Source of the DNA: Vicia villosa
Lineage: Eukaryota; Streptophyta; Magnoliopsida; Fabales; Fabaceae
Assembly (NCBI RefSeq): GCF_029867415.1
Contig: NC_081186.1
Coordinates: 22,633,915 to 22,697,914, forward strand
Direction of reading: 5' to 3'
DNA: 64,000 bases
A program made the translations under genes and the position numbers. The first letter of the stretch is position 1, and the number at the start of each line of letters is the position of its first letter. This document shows, in pieces, positions 1 to 11,579 of the stretch. A model generated the notes under the pieces. It was not told the origin of the DNA. It saw only the letters and a list, made by a program, of their open reading frames with translations, and ran no database searches.

Positions 1-693
1 AACTTAGATCAACCCTGGTCATACGACCTACAACTCAAACATGTCCATCAATTGGGACAATTCAACTTATTCAACATAGGCCATAGGCCTACCATTTCGT
101 CAACGCATCAATAAAAAGTTATAATAACAACAGATCAACAATAACAACATATTCAACTTCAAAATACAACATCATCATATAAGTATCATCATGTAATCAT
201 CCTCGTCATAACAACAACTATTCGTCATAAAGAGCATACATCATGTTATTTCAAACATAATCATTTCCAACTATACAACAATATTCACTTCATACTTATC
301 CATACAATACAACCTATCAACTTTGACCATAGGGTCTACAACAACAACAACAAATTCAACATACTAACAACAATCATAATTACATGTTAATCACAATTCA
401 TCAATACATAACACACGCAAACATGATTACATGTTATCAACAATTCATCACATAGCTCGCACAAACATAATTACATGTTATCGACAATATATTCAAAACA
501 TGATTAGAGTCAATTTCATGAGAATCTAACACAAACCCTAACATTTTCAATTCCACAACTAAACCCATTATTTCACCATCAATGGTTTACCCACAACAAG
601 CACAACAATCTAATGCACATAGATTATCAATTGTACACCACTTATCACATTTATATCATCACATTCCAACAAACCATCAAATACCCAAAATTG
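1..693 (-). repeat. Outer Tekay-like LTR, left segment
   Basis: AT- and CA-rich non-coding sequence without a convincing ORF. When the TSD-flanked solo LTR at 694-1818 and element 1 at 2314-26309 are removed, this segment, 1824-2313 and 26315-26556 become contiguous. The joined sequence ends at 26556 in GTTACA, the terminus that the other Tekay-like LTRs here also have on the plus strand. No polypurine tract follows 26556. I therefore read it as a minus-sense 5' LTR, with its internal region left of the window, or as a solo LTR. Lineage is inferred from the end sequence and a shared splice-donor-like site. Confidence 0.5.
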
Positions 694-1818
694 TGAAGGA
701 TACAAAAACACTTAGAAAGGGGGGGGGGGTTTGAATAAGTGTAACTTTAAAAACCCTTAAGATAAAAACAATGAACACAATATTTTTATCCTGGTTCGTT
801 GTTAACGAAACTACTCCAGTCCACCCCCTTAGAGTGATTTACCTCAACTGAGGATTTAATCCATTAATCAATCTTGATTACAATGGTTTTACACTTAGAT
901 ACCCTTTAAGTCTTCTAGAGTATACTGATCACAACTTGATCATTCTAGGAAATGACCACTTAGAAACTTCTAAGTCTTCTAGAGTCTATTGATCTCACTG
1001 ATCACTCTAGGAACCTTTTACAATCAATGTAAAATAAATGTTTACAAGAGTATGAATTTGCTTCTTAGTAAGCTATAATCACAACTGTGATATTTCTCTT
1101 AAGTTCTAAGCTTAACACTCACTAAATATTACAATTGTTGTGAGGTTGAAGATGAAGTTCGTGAGTAATGAATTCAGCAGCGTTTCAGTAAGTTTTCAAG
1201 AGTTGTTCTTTGCTTCTGATCAGAACTTCATATTTATAGGCGTTTTGAGAAGATGACCGTTGGGAGCATTTAATGCATTGCATGTTCCGTACAGCTCTGC
1301 ATTTAATGTTTCACACTTTTGTCAACTACCTCGAGCCTTGCTTTTGCTGCTTTTACTGACTTTGCCTTTTGTAGCTTCTAACGTTCCTTTTGTCAGTCAG
1401 CGTAGCCTGTCATCTTGTACTTGCTTCTGATATGATGTTTGTAGATACAAAGTTTTAATAATCAGAGTCAAACAGCTGGGTGCAGAGCATCTTCTTGTCT
1501 TATGACTTTGAAGTGCTTGAGCGTGATACCATAAGAACTTCAGTGCTTCTACTTCTGATCTCGTGTTCTTCTGATGCTTCATAGACCATGTTCTGATTCT
1601 GCTTGACCATCTTCTGATGTCTTGCGAGAGCATGTTCTGATGTTGCAATCTTGAACCTTCTGAGTCAGTGCTTCTTGCGCTGAATTGTGCATACTCTTTG
1701 TGTATTTCCTGAAATGGAAAATGTAAAGGATTAGAGTACCACATTGTCTTATACAAAATTCATATACATTGTTATCATCAAAACAAGAATATTGATCAGA
1801 ACAAATCTTGTTCTAACA
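694..1818 (-). mobile_element. Solo LTR of SIRE/Maximus-type Copia
   Basis: A 1.1-kb LTR in minus sense: on the plus strand it starts TGAAGGAT and ends TTCTAACA. It is flanked by a perfect 5-bp target duplication, AATTG, at 689-693 and 1819-1823. It resembles the LTR at 4522-5606 along its length: the start, the tract of eleven G near 719, the TCCTGGTTC block, the repeated CTTCTGATG stretch and the CTTGTTCTAACA end. A TATA box (minus-strand TATAAATA) lies near 1230-1240. No internal sequence or second LTR is present, so recombination between two LTRs probably removed the rest. The insertion sits inside the outer Tekay-like LTR. Confidence 0.88.
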
Positions 1819-1823
1819 AATTG

Positions 1824-2313
1824 CACATAGAAGAACATGGATATCAGGTATAGAATCTATCCACCATAACATACTATCATACAATCCTTTATCATGAAAG
1901 AACCCCACTCTTACCTTGGTAAATTTGGACTCTTTCACCATAGCTCTAAGCTTTTCTCCAAAAGAAATCCTTCCTAACATCATTTGGAGACACACCTACA
2001 AACAAGTTTGAAAATCGGCTTATCAGACGAACATAAAACCCTCAAAATGAAAATTGCTCCGGTCAGAACTTACCTTTACGAGTCAAGAACTTCGTTTCCA
2101 AGTATTGGAACGATCCAACAGTTGGATTGAGAGATACGCCCGATTTGCCAATGTGGTTTTCTGCTGAAACTTGCTACGAAAATTGAGGCTTCCTCTATAA
2201 TATCTCTTCTTCCCTCAAGTGCTCTTCCCTTTGAGCTTTTCTCTCTTCTATTTCTTCTTTCTCCCCCAAAATGAGTTATGATTCTCCAATCCTAATCTCT
2301 ACTCTTACTTATC
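1824..2313 (-). repeat. Outer Tekay-like LTR, middle segment
   Basis: Non-coding segment between the right AATTG duplication of the solo LTR and the left TTATC duplication of element 1. It carries a splice-donor-like AAGGTAAG on the minus strand at 2069-2076, at the same kind of place as in the other two Tekay-like LTRs of the window. The short open frame in it shows no recognisable domain. Confidence 0.5.
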
Positions 2314-3515
2314 TGTAACACCTTTCTAAACCCCCGATAATTTAAATAATATTTTCAGAGTAAACATGCAATTAAGAGCGTTACAACTACTCCAATTAAA
2401 AAAAACACCTGTCATGCTATTCCGAGGAACATAAATAATTTCAACATGTTTCAAACACAGCGGAAATACTTTATTTAGTTGAATAATCAAAACCATCGTC
2501 TACCATACTCCAGGCATAAACAATATTATTCAACAATAAAAACGAAAACAAGAGTTAATATCCAACGCTAAAAACAAACGTTCCCCAGTGTTACAAGACC
2601 AGAGCATGACCCGACTCTAAAACTATCGAATCAGCCTACGAGCTATCCTCACCAAAGCAAGTACAACTACACTTCAATATGAAAAATAACAATAGTAAGG
2701 GTGAGTCTCATTCACAATTAATCAGTGTTATAGATTCATAAATAACAAGATATCATGCACATCATTCACCCAATTGAATATGTTCAGGTATTCATCCATA
2801 CATCAAACACATTAATTACATCAATCACACTACATTATAACATTGGACATCTTCCATTCATGTTATAATCATACATACATCCTAATTCAATGCAACTACA
2901 TGCATGTGGTACCAAACATGGGATTAACCCATCTCACTGATCCACCATCGTCAAGGATACAACTACCTCCACTCACTAATTCCACATAATGGGAATTAGC
3001 TACCGCTGATCCAACACCACTAGGATACAGCCACCAATTATAATTATGTATACATGCACCACCTTAAGCATGCTAATCATCAATACCAAAGATGTGAAGA
3101 ATCTTTATCATATTTCAGCACTGAACAACAATCATGGATAATGTATCCCCACCTCAACATAATCCAAACAATTACATTATGTTGTTAATACCGAACACAA
3201 CACTTCGTTATAAACATGTTGTCACAACACATCCACATTGTCACATTTATCAACATATGTACACAATGCATAAACTTACCAAAAGGAATTAAATAGAGAT
3301 TTCAAAATAAAATCAAGCTACTGCTCATTAAACTGATTTATTATGTAAAAAATCAAATTATCTTCCCAACGCACAAAACGGCGCTCAAAACGGACTTACG
3401 GTTTGAAAGTTACGAGTTTTAGAAAATATTAAAATTTTCAAAACGCTACAGCGTAACCGGTTATGTAGCGGGTTACCAGTCCCAAAACACAATTTATGAA
3501 ATTACGGGTGTTACA
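2314..3515 (-). repeat. 3' LTR of Gypsy element 1
   Basis: On the plus strand it starts TGTAACACC and ends GGTGTTACA, followed by the polypurine tract. It is 1202 bp, shorter than the reassembled 5' LTR, because a region of roughly 0.7 kb present at about 25590-26290 is missing between the CACAATTT and ATGAAATTACGG blocks. It keeps one AACCGGTTA-type motif pair at 3455 and 3467. No coding content. Confidence 0.85.
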
Positions 3516-3528
3516 ACTCTCCCCCACT
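3516..3528 (-). other. Polypurine tract of Gypsy element 1
   Basis: Minus-strand AGTGGGGGAGAGT directly abuts the TGTAAC start of the 3' LTR, the expected plus-strand priming site. The same tract borders element 2 at 18333-18345 and 24773-24785. Confidence 0.8.
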
Positions 3529-3557
3529 AAAAGTGTTTTCGTCCTCGAAAACATACC

Positions 3558-4516
3558 TCAAGTGAAGAGTTCCAGATAGGAGTCCTTCATTCGACTCTCC
3601 AGCTCCCACGTAACATTTTCACCCGTTGGTCCTCCCCAAGCTACTCTGACCAATGCCATCTCCTTGCAGCGCAGTTGTTTCAACTTCCGATCTTCAATTC
3701 TCAGAGGTAACACTTCAACTGTCAGGTTATCCTTTACTTGCACATCATCTACTTGGATTACATGAGATGGACCTGCAATGTATTTCCTCAATTGTGATAC
3801 ATGGTATACGTCGTGCAAATTGGCAAGCGTCGGTGGCAACGCAATGCGATAAGCCAATTCTCCTACTCTTTCCGTAATCTGATACAGACCAATAAAACGC
3901 GGAGTTAATTTCCTTGACTTTAGAGCTCGCCCAATACCAGTCATAGGAGTAAATCTCATGAATACATGATCTCTTTCTTGAAACTCAAGTGTTCTCCGCC
4001 TCTTATCATGATAACTCTTCTGACGACTCTGAGAAGCCTTCATCTTCTCCAGAATCATCTTAATATTTTCTATCGTCTCCTAGACAATTTCCAGTCCAAT
4101 CACAACACTTTCGCCAGATTCATACCAACATAATGGCGTCCTACACCTCCGACCATACAAAGCTTCAAACGGAGCCATACCAATACTCGAATGAAAACTA
4201 TTATTGTAGGTAAATTCAATCAACGATAAATAACTATCCCAAGCACCGCCTTTTTCCAATACACAAGCACGCAACAAATCTTCTAGTGATTGAATAGTTC
4301 TTTCCTTCTGTCCATCAGTCTGTGAATGATATGCAGAACTCAATCTCAGCTTAGTACCCAAAGCTTTCTGCAAACCTTCCCAAAATTTAGATGTAAACCT
4401 TGGGTCTCTATCTGACACAATACTCGAAGGAATACCATGCAGACTCACTATCTTCTCAATATACAATTGAGCTAACCTCTCCATCGGATAATCCATTCTC
4501 ATCGGTGTAAAGTGAG
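3558..4516 (-). pseudogene. Gypsy element 1 integrase core and chromodomain fragment
   Basis: The minus-strand reading frame corresponds to the last third of the element 2 polyprotein. Visible parts are the DDE integrase core ([16 protein letters not shown] and AYHSQTDGQKERT, where family members read [13 protein letters not shown]), the integrase C-terminal region with the YRIALPP and [13 protein letters not shown] blocks, and a chromodomain ending VTWELESRMKDSYLELFT. A stop near 4080 separates the core from the C-terminal part. The upstream part of integrase continues at 12344-12615 on the other side of the SIRE insertion, which entered at the ATP-less core just upstream of the RMDYP block. 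The insertion and the stop make it non-functional. Confidence 0.88.
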
Positions 4517-4521
4517 CAGAC

Positions 4522-5606
4522 TGAAGGAGTGAAAAACACTTAAAAAGGGGGGATTGAATAAGGGTTCTTTCTCAAAAATGGTAGATAAAAATAAATAACA
4601 CAATTATTTTTATCCTGGTTCTTTGTTAACTAAACTACTCTAGTCCATCCCTGACAAGGTGATTTACCTCAACTGAGGATTTAATCCACTAATCAAACTG
4701 ATTACAATGGTTCTCCACTTAGATACCCTCTAAGTCTTCTAGAGTCTATAGATCACAACTTGATCACTCTAGGAAATCCTTTTACAATCAATGTAAAATA
4801 AATATTACAAGAGTTTAATTTGCTTCTAAGAAAGCTGTAATCACCAAGTGATATTTCTCTTAAGTTCTAGTTCGTAACACTCACTAAAATATTACAAAGT
4901 TGTGAGGTTGAAGATGAAGTTCTTCTTTGCTTTTCTTTGATTTCAGTTTGACAGCGTTTAGATATTTTTGCAAGAGAGTTGTTGCTGCTTCTGAATCAGA
5001 ACTTCTATTTATAGGCCCTGAGAGGAAATGACCGTTGGGAGCATTTAATGCTTTACGTGAATAGTACATTACTGCATTTAATGTTTCACACTTTTGTCAT
5101 CTACCTTGAGCCATGCTTTCACTGCTTTTACTGACTTTGCCTTTTGTAGTTTCTAATGTTCTTTTTTTCAGTCAGAGATTTGACGTTATAGCCTTTTCTA
5201 CTTGTACTTGCTTTTGGACTCAGAATATGTAGAATGAACGTTTGAATATCAGAGTCTTCAGCTTTGGTGCAAATGCAACTTCTATCATCAGACTTGAGAA
5301 GTGCTTTGAGCGTGATACCATCAGAGCTTCAGAGCTTTGCTTCTGACTGCCATCTTCTGATGCTTTCCAGTTCATGTTCTGATTCTACCGGACCATCTTC
5401 TGATGTCTTGCCAGACCATGTTCTGATGAAGCCATCCAGAACTTCTGGGTCAGTGCTTCTGAATGCTGATTTGTGCATACTCTTTTATACTTTTCCTGAA
5501 ATGGAAAACGTGAATAATTAGAGTACCACATTCTCTTATACAAAATTCATACATAATGTTATCATCAAAACTAAGAATATTGATCAGAACATTTCTTGTT
5601 CTAACA
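4522..5606 (-). repeat. 3' LTR of the SIRE/Maximus element
   Basis: Full-length 1085-bp LTR; plus strand TGAAGGAG to TTCTAACA. It contains the G-rich block at 4545-4552 and CTTCTGATG-rich repeats at 5260-5460. The homologous 5' LTR at 11580-12338 covers only the U3 side and shows several percent divergence by eye, so this insertion is older than element 2. Confidence 0.9.
5005..5014 (-). promoter_or_regulatory. TATA box in the SIRE 3' LTR
   Basis: Minus-strand CTATAAATAG inside U3/R of the LTR. At the matching place of the 5' LTR (11739-11748) the sequence reads CTGTAAATAG, so the copy that would drive the element has lost its TATA core. Confidence 0.6.
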
Positions 5607-5620
5607 ATCTCCCCCTTTTT
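5607..5620 (-). other. Polypurine tract of the SIRE element
   Basis: Minus-strand AAAAAGGGGGAGAT directly precedes the TGTTAG start of the 3' LTR, as in other SIRE elements. Two further PPT-like CTCCCCCTGA blocks lie upstream at about 5732-5765. Confidence 0.85.
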
Positions 5621-6503
5621 GACGATGACAAAAACATACAGAATTAATATGAATTTGTATCCAGAATATCAGATGAAAAAGACAATACACAGATATTGCA
5701 TAAAGCATATTAATCAGAGTGTGTGAATATGTCTCCCCCTGAGATTAACAATCTCCCCCTGAAATTAATACTAGAAGATTTTATAAATAAAAGACTTCCC
5801 TGAGTATTTTTCCATTTCAGTTGAGACTTTCACGTTGAACTTTAAACTTCAGATTATTCAAAGCTTCTCTTCAGAGCTTCCATTGGACAACTTCAGAGAT
5901 TTGAATTTCTCTTTGAGATCACTTTGGCTTATCTGAACATCAAGAAGGCTTGCTTATATCAGAGCTTCATAGCTTCTTGAATTAGAGCATAAAATTTCTT
6001 GTAGAAGAACGTAGCGTCTTTCTGATCTTGAAACTTCTTGTATCAGAGAAATCAGAGCAAGGTCTGTATCAGAGCACTTTAAGGTGTAGCTTGTATCAGA
6101 GCTTGGAATGTATCAGAACATTGAGCTTGATTGCTTCACTCTTTGAGATATTTTCTTCAGATATGCTTCTCCTCATATTTGCTTCTCTCCTTTTTGCTTC
6201 TCCCTATAATGAGCTTGTTCAGAGTATCACATCTCTGCAAAACTATCAGAGATAGAAAACTTGCAATATAATTGTTAGGATTGTTGAGACTTAAGCCCAA
6301 CAACTGATATTATAAATCAATTCAATTAGCATTCTTCTCCCCCTTTTTGTCATAACATCAAAAAGTATAAAAGACTCAGATGAAAGACACAATAAAAATG
6401 AAGAGAGAAATAGATTTCATTGATTAATCAGAAGAGAGTACAAGGAAGATGCAACAAAACAGATGCAAAAACAAAGAAAACTAACTAAGTCATAAGACAC
6501 AGA
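5621..6503 (-). other. SIRE element 3' untranslated region
   Basis: About 880 bp between the end of the env-like frame and the PPT. It is rich in CAGAGCTT/CTTCTGA-type short repeats and the CTCCCCCT blocks. I see no protein domain in it. Confidence 0.6.
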
Positions 6504-8065
6504 CTACGACTGGTTAATCTTAGAGGCTAAAGCTGCCAGAAGGTTCTTAATCTCAGCAATGTCTTTAGCTTGCTTCTTGGAAGAATCTTCTTGTCTCTGC
6601 ATCCAAGTTCTGAATTCCTTATTGGTATCATCTTGCTTGTCCAGACGACTAGCCAAGGAAGCTTGATTCTGTTGGAGTTCCTTCAAAGTCTCAAACAGAG
6701 CAGAAGTAGAAGGACCAGCAAAAGAAGTAGGAATATCAGAAGCTTGAATCATCTGATTATCAGTAACTGGTTCCTCTTCAACAGGAATCTCTTGAGCTTG
6801 AATCTCTTCAGCTTGATGATGTTTAGCATGTTGCTCTTCTTCAACTTCTTCTTCTTCTTCTTCAGCAGGATACTCAATGACAGGATACACCGTGTCAGGA
6901 TTCTCTTCCAGAGGGTTCTCCCTGAACCAGTTGAACAGAAACTGAAAATCTCCAGTCAGCACTGAATATGGATAAGGCTTCCAGACAACCAGAGGCAAAG
7001 GATTTTCTACTTCTATTTCATCAATGAAAGGCTTCTCTTCCAGAGGCTTCCAGTCAGTGATTGGATGGTAGTAGATGCCATCAATGTACTCCAAAGCGAG
7101 TCCAGCAGGACCAGGAGCATCAGCTAGACAATCCTTCTGGAGATTCAGAAACTCTGCCTGCACTTCCTCAGAGAAAGCTTTCCACAGCTTTCCAGCAGCT
7201 ACATGATCCAGCTTGGAGTCATGAGCAACCTTCAGAACGTCTAACCCTGTTCTGACCTTGTATTTTAATGATTCAAAACATACATCAACAGAAGGTTTTG
7301 GAGGGTTGGTTCTGAGAGGGGTGATTGGAGATTTTGGGTTGAGGATGAAATTGGTTTTACTAGGTTGAAGAAAGCATAAGCTTCAGGTTCTCTATCAAGC
7401 ACAAAAGAAGTGTTTGAAGAGGATGGAAGAAAGGAGGATTCAACTTCATTGTCAGAGTCTAAGACTACGACAATGGGGTCAGAGGTAGTGTTTTGAGGTT
7501 TAAAGGTATTCATGAGACGAATGAATGAGACAGAAAAGGATGATTCTGGAGAGGGGAGGTTGAAGAAAACTGGAATGTCAACAGCAGGTTAAGGGTCATA
7601 AGGTTGAAGAGAGGATTGTGGATGAGATTCAGAAGGAGGGGGTTGAGTTTCAGAAGGTGTAGATTCTTCTGGAAAGATGGTGTTTAGAGGCGTGAGTTCA
7701 AGAGTTGTTTCAGAATCAAGAATAGGCTGTTTGCCTTTAGACTTGGGGGAAGCAGAAGATGGAGGGTTAGAAATTTTGGTGGATGGAGGAGGATTTTGTG
7801 GGGCTTTTTCTTGTGATTTTTATGGAGGAGCTTTTGTTGATGCATGTTTAGAAATTAAAACAGGAGCAGAAATAGGCTCAGAGATAGAAATACCTGAAGA
7901 TTTTTTCTTCTTCTGAGGCTTGGAAGGTCCATCGCCAACAGTCCTCCTCTTTTTCTCCTTTTTCTTTTTTTCCTTCTTCTCTTCTCCTTTTTCTTGACTT
8001 TCTTCTTGAACTTCTGGCTGTTCTTTCTTCTCTTTCTTTTCCTTCTTTTCTTTCCTTCTTTCTTG
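6504..8065 (-). pseudogene. C-terminal part of the SIRE env-like ORF, broken
   Basis: The frame of the upstream 360-codon ORF continues past its TAG at 8066-8068 in the same register, through a Lys/Glu-rich basic stretch. It meets further in-frame stops at 7820-7822 (TAA) and 7589-7591 (TAA). A frameshift just upstream of 7265 moves the reading to the frame that stays open to 6504. That last part has a Glu-rich acidic run (about 6830-6870) and a predicted coiled coil rich in Q, L and K near the end (LKELQQNQASLASRLDKQ). In intact SIRE relatives these parts form one long protein. The function of the family is unknown; an envelope-like role has been proposed but not shown. Confidence 0.7.
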
Positions 8066-9148
8066 CTAGTCTTGCTTTTTTTTTTTTTTCTTCTGTTCCT
8101 CTGTTTCTGGTATTAGATCAGCTGTAGTGAAAAGCTTTTTGTTGCTTATCCACATAGGATTATATGCAGAGCCTTCCTCTTTACAAATTTCTAGATAGCT
8201 GACAACAATGTTAGGATGCTCGTTTTTGAAAAACAGTTCAAAGTCAGCCAGAGCAGGAGCCTTTCTGGTCAAGATTTCATGATCCACGCTGGGAGTAGCA
8301 GCAATTGTCTCAATCATATTCATCTTTTTCAGAGTGTGGGAATTCATGGTACTTCCACACATTGCAAATGGATCTTTAATAATTCCAGCCTTTTCCAGAT
8401 CACCAACCAATCCAGTCTGAACCAGAAGATCAGTGATTATACTTCCAAAAGGAATGATGTTCCTTTTGTACTTGGTAGACTTCATTCTGGCTTGCTCCCT
8501 AGAGTCTCTCACATAATTCCACATGTGGTTGAAAATTATGTAAGGAAGATCCACCTTCTCTTGTTTACCAATACAATACAAAATGTATTGTTGGTCCTTG
8601 TTCACATAGTTAGGAGAAACAGTTGCCTTTCTATGGTAGATGCAACCCAGAAGGATCTTCGCCCAAATTCTGTAGGAATCCTTCAATTCCTTGATGATTG
8701 TAGACTCTTTTCCAGATTTGAAGATTTCTGTATAAACAACGTCCCAATCTGTTCTTCCAATAATTGCTCTAGAAGCACCTTCAACATTTTCCAAACCAAA
8801 CAATCTTCTGAGAAGATTTTCTGTGATGGATATTTCTTCGCCATGAACGAAGGTTAGAATTTCCTTTGGCAAGATTGTAGCGTGAACCCAAAACTCTTTA
8901 ACTAAATCTGGGAAAATTGGTCCACACACACGATAGAAAAATGCTTCCCAACCTTGAAATATCATTTCATCCTTAAGATGAATGTCATGTTCTTCCAGAT
9001 TATCAAAATTGACCATCATTTCAGCAAGAACTTCTAATTCGTTCATAGGAATCAGACAGGTCTTCTGTGGAACAGTCTGTTGTTGCTGTTGATCTTGTTC
9101 TTGTTGTTGAGAGGACGAACCAACTTGTTGCTTAGATGAAGACGCCAT
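8066..9148 (-). CDS. SIRE env-like / putative plant transposon domain protein, N-terminal open part
   Basis: A 360-codon open frame starting at an ATG on the minus strand (MASSSKQQ). It begins with a Gln-rich low-complexity stretch (residues about 13-26), continues with a globular region (about 30-320) of the type annotated as putative plant transposon protein downstream of pol in SIRE/Maximus Copia elements, and ends in a Lys run before a TAG. It contains the WVHATILPKEILTFVHG and IIPFGSIITDLLVQTGL blocks; the second resembles the PYARLITKILQHYEF block at 34831-35274. There is no clear signal peptide or membrane span in this part. The stop is probably a nonsense mutation, because the same frame continues with similar composition. 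Expression is doubtful because the 5' half of the element is gone. Confidence 0.7.
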   Translation of the reverse strand: MASSSKQQVGSSSQQQEQDQQQQQTVPQKTCLIPMNELEVLAEMMVNFDNLEEHDIHLKDEMIFQGWEAFFYRVCGPIFPDLVKEFWVHATILPKEILTFVHGEEISITENLLRRLFGLENVEGASRAIIGRTDWDVVYTEIFKSGKESTIIKELKDSYRIWAKILLGCIYHRKATVSPNYVNKDQQYILYCIGKQEKVDLPYIIFNHMWNYVRDSREQARMKSTKYKRNIIPFGSIITDLLVQTGLVGDLEKAGIIKDPFAMCGSTMNSHTLKKMNMIETIAATPSVDHEILTRKAPALADFELFFKNEHPNIVVSYLEICKEEGSAYNPMWISNKKLFTTADLIPETEEQKKKKKKQD

Positions 9149-9650
9149 TGAAGAACACTTGAATATTTGGGTTTAGGGTTTTTGAAAAGAGAGAAGAAAA
9201 GATAGAAATGCATATAACAAGAGATGATGAATGTGTGAAAAGAGAGAAGGTGATTATGACATGTGTTTAAATAGACACGGACGCGAAAACAAAATGCAAT
9301 GAAATTCTGAATGAGAGCAGTTACAGAATGCAAAGAATCAATCACATTTAATGTTGAGAGACATTAGTGGAGATAGCGTGAGATTTGAAAAGATTTGCAC
9401 AGTTACCTAGGGCGGCGTCTCATCAACTGCACGCATGCTTGTCCCTTCAGAATGAACACGTGGTCATCATCTGGAATAGCTGGTGACAGCTGTTTTGCTT
9501 TAACAGAAGTTCTGTATCATACTTAGACATATGAAACGTTAGCAATAACAGAATCAGAGTGTCTAAATGATCATACATAACCAGAACATCTGATAAGAAA
9601 ATAAATAAACATTTCAAATCTAATCCATATATCAGATCTTCTCAACACCT

Positions 9651-11579
9651 TCATTCTGGGCATAAATCCATACTGATGTTCTTTAGAATGAACTTAAACC
9701 TATCTTCAGCAAGGGGTTTTGTAAAGATATCAGCCCACTGATGTTTTGTATCAACAAAGTTTAAAGAAAGAACACCCTTCTGAACATAGTCCTTAATAAA
9801 GTGATATTTAATCTCTATATGTTTAGCCTTAGAATGTAAAATAGGATTCTTAGATAAACAGATAGCAGAAGTATTATCACAGAATATAGGAATGTTACTC
9901 TCATATATCTGATAGTCTTGTAGCTGACTTTTCATCCAGAGCATCTGTGTATTACATCCAGCAGCAGCTACGTATTCTGCTTCTGTAGTTGATAAAGCTA
10001 TTGTGGCTTGCTTCTTGCTGTACCAGGAGATCAAATTACTTCCCAAAAACTGACATCTTCCAGAAGTACTTTTCCTTTCAACTCTATCTCCAGCGTAATC
10101 AGCATCACAATATCCTACTAAGTTGTATTCTTCAGATCTTCTGTAGACTAAACCAACATTATTAGTACCTTTCAGATACCTAAGAATTCTCTTAACAGCA
10201 GTTAAGTGAGATTCTCTAGGATCTGATTGGAATCAAGCACATAAGCATACACTGAATAAAATATCAGGTCTAAAAGCAGTTAGATATAGAAGAGATCCTA
10301 TCATACCTCTGTAGATCTTCTGATCTACCTTCTTGCTTACCTCATCCTTACCTAATACGCAAGTTGGACGCATGGGAGTTTTTTCTTCTTTGCTTTCAGA
10401 CAGATTGAACTTCTTCAGAAGCTCTTTGACATACTTGGTCTGATGAACATAAGTTCCTTCAGAAGTTTGATTGATCTGAATGCCTATGAAATATTTGAGT
10501 TCTCCCATCATGCTCATCTCAAATTCTGCCTGCATAGACTTAGCAAACTCCTTTCCAAGTGTAGCATTAGATGTTCCAAATATAATATCATCAACATAAA
10601 TTTGAAAAATTAGCATATCCTTTTTAAAGGTTTTACAGAAGAGAGTTGTGTCTACTTTTCCTCTTGTGAAACCGTTATCTAGAAGGAAAGAACTTAATCT
10701 TTCATACCAAGCTCTGGGAGCTTGCTTCAAACCGTATAATGATTTTTTTAATTTAAAAACATGTTCTGGAGACTTAGAGTCTTCAAAACCAGGAGGTTGG
10801 TGGACATAAACTTCTTCATCTATATAACCATTTAAAAAGGCACTCTTAACATCCATCTGATACAAAGTGATGTTATTCTGAGTGGCAAAAGAAATTAATA
10901 AACGAATAGATTCTAACCTGGCCACTGATGCAAAGGTTTCTGTATAGTCAATACCTTCTTGCTGACTGTAGCCCTGAGCAACCAGTCTGGCTTTGTTTTT
11001 GATGACTTCACCTTTCTCACTCAGCTTGTTTCTGAATACCCATTTTGTTCCAATGATATTAAATCCTTTAGGTCTTGGAACCAAATCCCAAACATCATTC
11101 CTTGTAAACTAATTTAACTCTTCTTGCATGGCAATTATCCAGTCAGCATCTTCCAGAGTTTGATCAACAGAAGTTGGCTCAATCAAAGACACTAGACCAA
11201 ATTGACATTCTGCATTGTTCTTCAGGAATAATCTTGTTCTGATGGGATCATCTTTCTTTCCAATAATAACATCTTCTGGATGAGCAGAGTTGAGTCTAGA
11301 AGATCTTCTAAGTGTTGGCTCTTCAGATATTCTGAGATTCTCTAAAGACGCCGCAACTTGATCTTCTGCATCATCCTTTCCCTTGGGTTCTTCATGATCT
11401 GAGTTAGAGATATCTATATCTGCAAAATTCTCAAACTGCTTTGGATTTTCATTGCCAAGCTTATCATCAAATCCGATATTGATTGATTCTTCAACTACCA
11501 GAGTTTCAGTATTGTATACCCTATAGCCTTTTGAGCGTTCAAAATATCCAAGTAGAAAACACTTCTGAGCTTTATAATC
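9651..11579 (-). pseudogene. SIRE pol: integrase end, reverse transcriptase, RNase H
   Basis: One continuous minus-strand frame with two nonsense codons, TAG at 11109-11111 (in MQEELN*FTRNDVW) and TGA at 10233-10235 (in VCLCA*FQSDP). Both fit C-to-T change of CAG and CGA. The frame enters inside the integrase C-terminal tail (FERSKGYRVYN near 11500). Reverse transcriptase shows KWVFRNKL, YQMDVKSAFLNG with the first catalytic Asp, and QIYVDDIIFG with the second and third. RNase H shows STTEAEYVAAAGC, IFCDNTSAICLS and KHIEIKYHFIKD. It ends at 9651 with DLCPE. Gag, protease and most of integrase are deleted; the left border joins LTR sequence directly. Confidence 0.9.

Noticed and set aside
9052..9345. 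Minus-strand frame upstream of the env-like ORF
   Set aside because: It overlaps the real start in another frame and has no similarity or conserved composition.
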